NCBI GenBank assembly: GCA_947497295.1
Contig: CANMFU010000001.1
Location: 1,116,001-1,180,000, forward strand
Source of the DNA: an uncultured Roseovarius sp.
Lineage (GTDB): Bacteria > Pseudomonadota > Alphaproteobacteria > Rhodobacterales > Rhodobacteraceae
Length of the DNA: 64,000 bases
Reading direction: 5' to 3'
Shown: piece after piece, positions 46,385 through 54,005 of the stretch
Layout of the letters: each line of letters begins with the position of its first letter
Position numbering within the stretch: the stretch's first letter is position 1
The notes under the pieces: model-generated
Told to the model about the DNA's origin: nothing
The model's input: the letters and a program-made list of their open reading frames with translations, nothing else
The model's database searches: none
Made by a program: the position numbers and the translations under genes

Positions 46385-46962
46385 CGGCACAAGTTGTTCG
46401 GTATCCAGACCTCGATCGCTCTGCCTGAAGAAAGCGAGGAAATGGCGCCCGATTTCGAGCATCACAAGAAAGCCAGCCTGCCGTTGATCGAAGACACCGG
46501 CATGACCGCGCATTTGATCCTTGGCAATGCATAAGGCAAGGCCAGCCCGGTGACGATGCATTCCGGGACGTTCTATCTGGATGTCGTGCTGAAGCCCGGC
46601 GCGCCCTTTCCGCTGCTCGATAATCACGAGGATCGCGGGGTTTACGTGACCGACGGCAGCATCGAAGTCTCGGGCGACATCTTTGAGGCAGGCCGCATGA
46701 TGGTGTTCCGCCCCGGCGACCGGATTTCGGTGAAGGCCGGGCCCCAAGGCGCCCGCCTGATGGCGCTGGGTGGCGCAACGCTGAACGAAAACGCTATATC
46801 TGGTGGAATTTCGTACCGTCCTCAAAGGATCGCATTGAGCAGGCCAAAGAGGACTGGAAGGCCGCTGACTGGGCCAAAGGCCCCTTCAGGCTGCCGCCGG
46901 GCGATGACGCCGAATTCATCCCGATCACCCCCGAGTTGGACAGAACCAGCCCCAAGGATTAG
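46385..46962 (+). pseudogene. Second pirin remnant with stop and frameshift
   Basis: The frame reads LFGIQTSIALPEESEEMAPD and FEHHKKASLPLI to a TAA at 46532, then GKASPVTMHSGTFYLDVVLK with HEDRGVYVTDGSIEVSGD. A frameshift near 46790 leads to RYIWWNFVPSSKDRIEQAKE and a stop at 46960. These are the second half and C-terminus of a canonical pirin. The N-terminal domain is missing. It ends the run of broken genes. Confidence 0.75.
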
Positions 46963-46986
46963 CGCGCAAGTCCACAAAATTAACGG

Positions 46987-47022
46987 CCCGCCGCCCAGCA
47001 GTCCATCAGGCTGGGTGGCGGG
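46987..47022 (-). terminator. Hairpin spanning the patatin stop, probable terminator
   Basis: CCCGCCGCCCAGC pairs with GCTGGGTGGCGGG (13 bp, one G-U) around a 10-base loop. Read on the minus strand it spans the stop codon of the patatin gene and is followed by CCGTTAATTTTG, a weak T tract. It would end the subtilase-MBL-patatin operon. Confidence 0.5.
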
Positions 47023-48139
47023 ACCCTGTCAGAGGCACCCCCGGTATCGGCAAACCCGCAGGCGCAGTTGCATCAGTCGCGACATAACTGCGCATCCGCT
47101 CGTCACAACCGGCATAGCCCCAGTTGATCAGCAGCCCCTGCTCCTCAGGTGAAAACTTGTTCAAACGGGTGCGTATTGCGGCGATCTTGCTCACCACGTC
47201 CGGCGCGTGCGGCAGCAGACTGGGCGCAGGGTCCAGCGTTTTGCCCATATCAATCCCCCAATAGGCAAGCTTTTGCCCGGTGAACCGCTGCATCGCGAAG
47301 AGCGCCGAAGTGCGCCGTGCGCGGGACTGATCCATGGCTATATCCAGCGCGCGCAGAATCTGCTTGGGCGACAATAGCGCGAAGGTTGGCCCGTGGTTGA
47401 ACGGCTTGCCCGCGTCCGAACACAAGATGGTGCCGAACCGGTCGATCCGCTCCAGCCCCAGGTTATCGTACACGCCGCCATCGGTCAGGTTCAGCGTTTG
47501 CATGAAGTTTTGCTGGCCAAATAATATGGCCCCCGTCATGTCGCTCCAATCAGACGGCTTGACCGTAATAATGACGGGCGACAGGATCGGCGGGAACGCA
47601 CTGGAGGCGGCAACTGCTTGCGCGACCTTGAATTTCGAGGTGTCGCGTATCTCGCCCACCAGATAATCGGCCACCCGTCTGCGCGAAAAGCGCAGACTGC
47701 GGCCGGTTTGCAGGTTGGTCGCCTTAAAGATGAAATCCGGCTTTTGTGGTAGTTGATCCAGCGTCATGCCATTCAGAAGCTGCGTATCATAGGCATCAAT
47801 CAGCCTTTCGGTCCCGGATTTCGTGAACGGGATAAGCCCGCCGCCTATCGTGCGGACGTCCAGATTTTGCCGGCAGAACTGGCGCAACGGCTGGATCACC
47901 TCCTGATCCAGATTTACGGCGATACTATTTGCATCGAACTGCAACGCCGTCCAGCGCGCGGCCAGCCGTGCCGAGGTGATCGAGCCGCCCGAGACGCTGG
48001 TAATACGGTCCAGCTTTGGCAGGTAGCCAAGCTCGTTCAGGCGGATCAGAGCGCCGCAATGATACAAGGTGGCGCGAAAACCGCCACCTGACAGGGCAAG
48101 GCCGATGCGATTGTCGGTGGGTGTCGGAGTTTGGGGCAT
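47006..48139 (-). CDS. Patatin-like phospholipase
   Basis: The product has 377 residues from an ATG with AGGAG upstream. The oxyanion motif SGGGFRATLYH (17-27), the nucleophile motif S-V-S-G-G with Ser50, and the dyad Asp in TDGGVYDN (Asp220) are intact. There is no signal peptide. It is the third gene of a minus-strand set with a subtilase and an MBL-fold protein. Patatin lipases serve as host-membrane or self-membrane attacking effectors in several secretion and defence systems; such a role is only suggested here by context. Confidence 0.88.
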   Translation of the reverse strand: MPQTPTPTDNRIGLALSGGGFRATLYHCGALIRLNELGYLPKLDRITSVSGGSITSARLAARWTALQFDANSIAVNLDQEVIQPLRQFCRQNLDVRTIGGGLIPFTKSGTERLIDAYDTQLLNGMTLDQLPQKPDFIFKATNLQTGRSLRFSRRRVADYLVGEIRDTSKFKVAQAVAASSAFPPILSPVIITVKPSDWSDMTGAILFGQQNFMQTLNLTDGGVYDNLGLERIDRFGTILCSDAGKPFNHGPTFALLSPKQILRALDIAMDQSRARRTSALFAMQRFTGQKLAYWGIDMGKTLDPAPSLLPHAPDVVSKIAAIRTRLNKFSPEEQGLLINWGYAGCDERMRSYVATDATAPAGLPIPGVPLTGSRHPA

Positions 48140-48242
48140 GGGGTATCTCCTACAGATTATTCAGGGGTGTGTGCAAAGTGCCGTTCAGCGCGCCCACTGG
48201 TAGCCGTGCACAGACACCGAGCATCGCTGACCAGTTGGTAGC

Positions 48243-49475
48243 TCATCGCATCGGGATCGCGACCGGATCAAGCAGATCTATCCTGACACCGGTCCGGTCA
48301 GTCGGCTCGGAAATCGTGAACGTTCGCCCGCTCGCACGCTCATCTGCAAAAAGCGCAGCAAGGCTGTGGCTTGCGTGATCCCACATCTTGTGGTGTTTTT
48401 CGGTCTCCTTCTGCCGCTTTTCGTCAATTTTATCGACCGTATAGGTAAAATGCAGCGTGACCGGGTCCGTGCCCTGTTCGGCAAACAGCATTTCGATCGT
48501 CGCCCGCTCGGGATTGCCGTGCGAGCCGTCGCCGCAGAATACATAGTGATCGGCCTTGATCAGGCGGAAAAATTCGGGCGTGACGTTCCGGTCGCTGCCA
48601 TGATGAGGCATCTTTAGCACGTCAACCTTCAGCGGCGTGCAGGCGCATGTCATGCCGCGCTGTTGCAACGCGTCGGTGATTTTGCTGCCCAAAGCGTCGC
48701 CGGTCAGCAGGATCGTCTTGCCGCCGGTTTTGGCCAGAGTGACGATACTCGACAGGTTCGGTACGCTTTTGTCCTGCGTCGCGGCCAATGCGGCCTCGAC
48801 ACTGTCGCGTCCTAGATTGTTGTCACGCAAAAACTTGTCGTATGTCTTTTGCAAGTCCTCCAGCTCATCCCGGCGCGGCCCAATGATGCTGAGCGACAGC
48901 CCGCCACCAAAGCGCGTAACGTCCGGGTCGTCGGGTTTGGACATCATCACGAGCGGATCGAACGGGTTGTTCGTTTCCCACTTTAATACACCTTCATACT
49001 GCCGCAGCTGGCGCCCCTGCCGAACGCTGGACAGGATAAAGGCTGTGTCCGGGTCGGTGCCTGCCGGAAAGTCGGCATCGCCCATTGATGCAAGGACCGT
49101 GGTTACCTGTTCGGTGATCTCGGAATTGCCGATGATGTCGTCAAATGTGTTGTGCCACAACGTGGCGATGCGGGCGAATTTGGGCTGCTGCTGATCACCC
49201 TGCTTTATCAGTTCTTTCGTAAAGTCCAAAATGCCTTTGATATGATCATCGTCGATATGGCTGATCATCAGAAGATCGATATCCAGCGGATCGGTGTCGG
49301 CAAGACCCCGCGCCGCGCGAATGTCGAATAGACGCGGGCGCAGCGCGGGCTGATAGACCCGAGACGGGCCACCATCTATTACCGCCAGTTTGGGTGCGGC
49401 CTGCGTGCCGAAATGCAGGAGCAGGCCGTCGCCCTTGCGGGCGGGCAAAGCCTCAAGTGTGAAAATCTCGCTCAT
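48243..49475 (-). CDS. Metallo-beta-lactamase-fold hydrolase (ComEC-C-like)
   Basis: The product has 410 residues. The metal motif is SHIDDDHIKG (His73, Asp75, Asp77, His78), and a later KMPHHGSDRNVT is typical of ComEC/Rec2-type MBL domains, which hydrolyse phosphodiesters. It has no membrane segments, so it is a soluble stand-alone version. It begins 12 bases after the subtilase stop and is followed by patatin. Nucleic acid or nucleotide cleavage is the likeliest chemistry but is not proven. Confidence 0.83.
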   Translation of the reverse strand: MSEIFTLEALPARKGDGLLLHFGTQAAPKLAVIDGGPSRVYQPALRPRLFDIRAARGLADTDPLDIDLLMISHIDDDHIKGILDFTKELIKQGDQQQPKFARIATLWHNTFDDIIGNSEITEQVTTVLASMGDADFPAGTDPDTAFILSSVRQGRQLRQYEGVLKWETNNPFDPLVMMSKPDDPDVTRFGGGLSLSIIGPRRDELEDLQKTYDKFLRDNNLGRDSVEAALAATQDKSVPNLSSIVTLAKTGGKTILLTGDALGSKITDALQQRGMTCACTPLKVDVLKMPHHGSDRNVTPEFFRLIKADHYVFCGDGSHGNPERATIEMLFAEQGTDPVTLHFTYTVDKIDEKRQKETEKHHKMWDHASHSLAALFADERASGRTFTISEPTDRTGVRIDLLDPVAIPMR

Positions 49476-49486
49476 ACCAGACCCCT

Positions 49487-51646
49487 TCAGACTGACTGCA
49501 GGGCGCGCAGCACGTCGACCAGACCGCAGCCCTGATAGGCCCGTTCGCGGCCAAGATCAGTCGCGCTGCTACACAGGATCTGCTTGATCCGTTGCGGATT
49601 GCCGATCAATTCGGGGAACCGCATCATCAATAAGGCCGCCGCCCCGCTGACATGCGGCGCGGCCATCGACGTGCCTTCCAGGGTGGCAAATTGCTGTGCG
49701 CAAATGGGCGCGTCGATCTTTTCGCCCGGCGCCACAAGATCAGGCTTCATCCGTCCGTCACCTGTCGGGCCGCGACTGCTGAAATAGCTGACACCGTAGT
49801 TATGAGGCTCAAGCCGATGGGTCGATCCGACCGTGATCACCGCCTCGGCATTGCCGGGATCGGCGATCGAGGTCTCCGTATGCAGGGGCATGTCGCGGTC
49901 CTTGGTCTTGAAGACGTTGTACCCGGCATTTCCCGCAGCCGCGACGACCACGACCCCGTTATTCACCAGCGCCTCACACTCCACACAGACCGGCGTGCGC
50001 CCGCACGCGTAATTGGTCACGTCATGCGGGATCGCAAGGCTCAGGTTGGCGCCGTGGACCACCATGTAATCATTACGCTCGTTCAGATGACGGATCAGCC
50101 GCATTGCGGCAATGACCGCGAATTCGGTCGCCCTCAGGGATCCGCCAATCACGTTGAAATCGATCAGCCTGATGTCCGGGCACATGCCTTCTACCCAGAC
50201 AGTCGTGCCCCCACGCGCTTCGGGCCAGCGCCCGCCCAACGTTCCGGCCACATGCGTGCCATGGTGTTTGTCGGGCGTGCGGTCGTGGCGCAGGCGCGTG
50301 ATTTGTTCGACCAGATCCCAGTTCAGCGGGCGGCGTTTTTCCAGATCCTCCTGCGCTTCGTCCAGCAGCTTCAGCACGTCCGCCTCGGCGGCACGGGTGC
50401 CGCCATCCTCGGCAGGCAGGTCTATATTGTCCCGGATGCGCCGTGCGAGCGTGAGGCGCGCGGTGTTGTCAAACAGGCTGTCGCGGTTTCGCAATTCGGA
50501 AATAAGCGTCATGTCATAGCGCGCGACAACGCGCGTCATGTCACGGGCAAGCGGCGTCTCAGTCTCATCCCAATCATCCATTTGGCCAAACACATGACCG
50601 GCTGGGTATTTTCGAAAAGCATGGTGCTGCGCATCAATGCCGCTGTCGATGACCGCCCATGTGATGCGATCATTGGATAAGGCAAACAGTCTGCGCGCAG
50701 CGTCGGCTTTGGTCGTTTTGACCGAGTCGAATACGGCACCTTCACCTTCGCGGTTTAGGCTGAAGGTAAAAATCAGGCGCGGATCAAATCCGCCCTCGTC
50801 GCCGGTTGCATTGTCTTGTGCTTCGGTCTGGCGTCGGAGCTTTTGTGCATTCAGCTGTTTGTAATGCTCCGATACCGGTTTGCCCCGTTGGTGCAGAAAA
50901 CTCATTTGCAGAATGTCGCACAGGGCCTTCCCGATAGTGTAGGGCGGGATACGGCCAAGATGCTCAACCCTGAGAATCTCGCAGGTCTCCCCCTGGACAA
51001 CGATCCTGTCACCGATACCGTCCAGCGCGTTTGTTCGTGCAGCGTTGATCAGCGAAATCAGGATAAGCAGCCTTGCGGTGCTGTCGGGGAATGGCCGCGT
51101 CGGCGTCTCGCCCATGGCCGCATCCCTCTCAGCCGAGCCGAAAAACTGGCCCAGCGTCACATGGTGGTCATGGTCACCCTGGGCCCCGCCGCCATGCCTT
51201 TCTGCCTCGATGATCAGCAGATGCTCAAATGCTCTCGTGGCTCGCTCGGCGATGGTGTCTTCCTGCAGGCTAACCAGCGCCTCCATCCCGTCATTCACCC
51301 ACCAGGGCGTGAGGGGCAACACAACGTTTACGACCTCGTCGAAATGGCATTGAAGGGTTATCAGGCCTGGCATGTCTGCGACATTGGCGCCGGGGCGTTT
51401 GTCCACCTCGGGCGACCTGCGGCTGGCGCGGAACGACTTGATCCGCTGGTGCAGTTCTTCGGCCACGTGATGGGCCTGATGATCGTTGCGCGGAACGATC
51501 AGCGCATCGGCAGGTTTGCCGATATCACGGGCGTACTGAATCCAGACGTCTGGCAGCACGGGGGTATCCTGAGTAAACCGGCGCCCGGCCGGGGAGCCGT
51601 AGAGGATATGCAAGAGCAGGTCTTGGTGAATGGAAACGGTCGCCAT
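49487..51646 (-). CDS. Subtilisin-family (S8) serine protease without signal peptide
   Basis: The product has 719 residues, starting at an ATG after GGAGATTTGAA. The triad is Asp334 (AVIDSGID), His462 (HHGTHVAGT) and Ser660 (LEGTSMAAPHVSG), with oxyanion Asn573 (AAAGNAG). About 320 residues of unknown, mostly soluble sequence precede the protease domain, and about 120 residues lie between the Asp and His motifs, longer than usual. No signal or transmembrane segment is visible, so it is either cytoplasmic or delivered by another route. It leads the operon with the MBL and patatin genes. Confidence 0.9.
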   Translation of the reverse strand: MATVSIHQDLLLHILYGSPAGRRFTQDTPVLPDVWIQYARDIGKPADALIVPRNDHQAHHVAEELHQRIKSFRASRRSPEVDKRPGANVADMPGLITLQCHFDEVVNVVLPLTPWWVNDGMEALVSLQEDTIAERATRAFEHLLIIEAERHGGGAQGDHDHHVTLGQFFGSAERDAAMGETPTRPFPDSTARLLILISLINAARTNALDGIGDRIVVQGETCEILRVEHLGRIPPYTIGKALCDILQMSFLHQRGKPVSEHYKQLNAQKLRRQTEAQDNATGDEGGFDPRLIFTFSLNREGEGAVFDSVKTTKADAARRLFALSNDRITWAVIDSGIDAQHHAFRKYPAGHVFGQMDDWDETETPLARDMTRVVARYDMTLISELRNRDSLFDNTARLTLARRIRDNIDLPAEDGGTRAAEADVLKLLDEAQEDLEKRRPLNWDLVEQITRLRHDRTPDKHHGTHVAGTLGGRWPEARGGTTVWVEGMCPDIRLIDFNVIGGSLRATEFAVIAAMRLIRHLNERNDYMVVHGANLSLAIPHDVTNYACGRTPVCVECEALVNNGVVVVAAAGNAGYNVFKTKDRDMPLHTETSIADPGNAEAVITVGSTHRLEPHNYGVSYFSSRGPTGDGRMKPDLVAPGEKIDAPICAQQFATLEGTSMAAPHVSGAAALLMMRFPELIGNPQRIKQILCSSATDLGRERAYQGCGLVDVLRALQSV

Positions 51647-51821
51647 TTCAAATCTCCGTCTGATGCCTGACAGCGTAAAGGATATGATCGGCGTCGCAAA
51701 ACTATTGTGCGCGTTTTAGGCGATTATACAGATTTTCTTGTCGATCATCACGCGTAGTCGCATCGCGGTGTGATGACGCCAGATATGACTGCTTTACTGG
51801 CGGCATCTCTCGTATGCACGT

Positions 51822-52328
51822 TTAATAGCGACCCGTCAGACCCTCGACTGGCGCCGGTGGCGCTGGCTGCGTCACGTATTGACGTTTACGCTTTTCATAG
51901 AAGGCGTTGCCGCCCGTCACCAGCACGTAGTGCATGTTATCGTAGGGAAATCTGTGCCCTGCGGTGTGGAAAAACTGCGCATTGCCCGTCAGGGGATGAC
52001 GCTCCCCCTTCAGGACAGCTTTTGCAGCCTCCCTGACTTTGGGCATTGCCTTTGAGGTCATCCGGTTAGACATAATACCGGGGGCGAACTGACCTTTTTG
52101 CCCGACGACACCACACACCGAATTCGGAAACTGGCGCGACTCGACCCGATGCATGACCACGCTGCCGACAGCGATCATGCCATCGCGGCTTGAGCGGTTG
52201 GATTCAAAATACATCGCCCGCTCCATGCACTCCAGTTCGGAGGACCGATTAGACCACGAGCAGCCCCCCAGGATGACAAGAACGCAGGCAAGCGGCACCG
52301 CAATCGACGCCTTGTAGCTTTGTAACAT
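51822..52328 (-). CDS. Cell-wall hydrolase, SleB-type, probable lipoprotein
   Basis: The product has 168 residues from the ATG with AAAGGA nine bases upstream. A lipobox-like VILGGC (Cys23) ends the hydrophobic leader. The Hydrolase_2/SleB domain follows, with the AMYFES glutamate (Glu42) and the SVVMHRVESRQFPNSVCGVV block; the terminal part includes AQFFHTAGHRFPY. These enzymes cleave peptidoglycan glycan strands. It is a single gene between the protease operon and the divergent HPP gene. Confidence 0.82.
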   Translation of the reverse strand: MLQSYKASIAVPLACVLVILGGCSWSNRSSELECMERAMYFESNRSSRDGMIAVGSVVMHRVESRQFPNSVCGVVGQKGQFAPGIMSNRMTSKAMPKVREAAKAVLKGERHPLTGNAQFFHTAGHRFPYDNMHYVLVTGGNAFYEKRKRQYVTQPAPPAPVEGLTGRY

Positions 52329-52623
52329 CACCTTTTGTCCTTTCATCGTGCGGATCGCCCTGCGCCCGATCTTGGCTGCACGCATAAGTGTGTAACCTGG
52401 CCTGCTGTTTTTCCAAAACCATGGACTGACGCGAACGTCGAATTCACGCCGTCCAGCCTGCAAGCGTCAGGCCTATTTCGCCGCTGCACAATACCCGAAT
52501 TGACATTTAAAATGTGGCGAGCCGCAAAAAAACCGGTTTCATTTCACTTCTTATTCAAAATAGGCCAGAACCGCACCAGATTAATATCGTCGGGCATCTG
52601 CTCGGGACGTCGGAGCGGCACCT

Positions 52624-53724
52624 ATGCGGTTTGTTGAAGATTTGCTTCCGGCAATGTCCGGCTTTCGCGCTGCAGAGCAAGTCCGGGCCGCAGCCGGGGC
52701 ACTGATCGGGCTTTGTCTGTGCAGCCTTCTGGTTGTTCTGAATGGCTATGTTTCCGGACCGTCGCTGATGTTGGTTGCCCCGCTGGGGGCGACCGCCGTG
52801 CTGGTCTTTGCGATTCCCAACAGCCCTCTTGCGCAACCGTGGTCGGCTGTGGTCGGTAATGTCATTTCCGCACTTGTTGCGCTTGCGGCGCTGATCTACG
52901 TGCCCGCGCCATGGACCGGCGGCGTGGCAATTGGTGGCGCGATCCTGGCAATGATGCTTGCCCGCGCGCTGCACCCTCCGGGAGGCGCCGTGGCGCTGCT
53001 GAGCGTCCTTGACCCCGATCCGGTTCTTGAGGCCGGCGCATGGTTCGCGCTGATGCCCGTAGGTGTGACCACGGGCACGCTGGTTTGTGTCGCAGTGATT
53101 TACAACCGCCTGACCGGCCGCGTTTATCCCTTTCGCCATGTAGATCCGCGTAAAAGCCAGGTGGCTGATCCGCGGCTTGGTCTGAGCAGCGACGAACTGG
53201 GCGAATTGTTGGTCAGGTTCAATCAATCAACCAACCTTGGGGTTGCAGACCTCGGCCGTCTTTTGGCCGCAGCAGAAGAGGAAGCTGCCCAGCACCGATT
53301 TGACGGCACGACATGTGCCGACATCATGACACGTGACGTCATCACCGCACGGCCCGATGTGCAATTGCCTGAACTGGCAAAGCTGTTCCGGCAAAACCGG
53401 ATCAAGAGCATCCCGATCACGGACATGGATGGGGCTTTGATCGGTATCGTCTTGCAGGCAGATCTGATGGCCCCGCTTATCGCTGCCGGATCGGCCAAAG
53501 GCTGGCGCAGGAACCGCGCACAGATCAAGGCATCCGACCTCATGCGTCCGGTGACTGACCCGGTTTCTCCTGATCTGTCCGTCGGACATCTGCTGAATCG
53601 GTTTGCTGTACCGGGGACCGAAGTCGTCACTATTGTGGAAGGCAAGAAACTGGTAGGAATTCTAACCCGATCCGACATCGTCAATCTTTTGCTCAAGGGC
53701 GCAGAGGAGCGTCAGGTAGCGTGA
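52624..53724 (+). CDS. HPP-family membrane protein with two CBS domains
   Basis: The product has 366 residues. The N-terminal half (about 20-165) has four to five hydrophobic segments with the family motif ARALHPPGGAVALL. Two CBS domains follow (about 233-285 and 300-360; TCADIMTRDVITARPD, SDLMRPVTDPVSPD). HPP proteins are proposed nitrite or anion transporters, and CBS pairs sense adenine nucleotides. It is monocistronic between the SleB gene and the tail-protein operon. Confidence 0.88.
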   Translation: MRFVEDLLPAMSGFRAAEQVRAAAGALIGLCLCSLLVVLNGYVSGPSLMLVAPLGATAVLVFAIPNSPLAQPWSAVVGNVISALVALAALIYVPAPWTGGVAIGGAILAMMLARALHPPGGAVALLSVLDPDPVLEAGAWFALMPVGVTTGTLVCVAVIYNRLTGRVYPFRHVDPRKSQVADPRLGLSSDELGELLVRFNQSTNLGVADLGRLLAAAEEEAAQHRFDGTTCADIMTRDVITARPDVQLPELAKLFRQNRIKSIPITDMDGALIGIVLQADLMAPLIAAGSAKGWRRNRAQIKASDLMRPVTDPVSPDLSVGHLLNRFAVPGTEVVTIVEGKKLVGILTRSDIVNLLLKGAEERQVA

Positions 53725-53816
53725 TATCTGCGGTCGTTGTGGCAGTGGTCCCACCGACTGACGCGCGGGATACACCGATATGAACGGACGGCAGAACATC
53801 ATCCCCAGAACGGGTA

Positions 53817-53840
53817 GAGGCGCAGGTATTCCTGCGCCTC
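53817..53840. promoter_or_regulatory. Perfect 10-bp hairpin downstream of the HPP gene
   Basis: GAGGCGCAGG and CCTGCGCCTC form a perfect stem with a TATT loop, 92 bases after the HPP stop, in the 281-base gap between convergent genes. No T run follows on either side. It may be a 3'-end structure for one or both operons. I see nothing else in this gap. Confidence 0.4.
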
Positions 53841-54005
53841 ATCCTAATGCATCCCTCTGATTCGAACAGGTTTGCCGCCACAGGCACTTCCCACGACGTC
53901 TACCCAAAACGGTCTGACGACCGGATCAGATTTTAATAACCATAGCACAATTTACGCTACTCAGCAATGTCGCGTTACTGCGTCCAAGGCGCCGGGCGGC
54001 CACGT

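Noticed and set aside
53841..53880. Possible tRNA T-loop (GATTCGAAC)
   Set aside because: No acceptor or anticodon stem can be formed around it.
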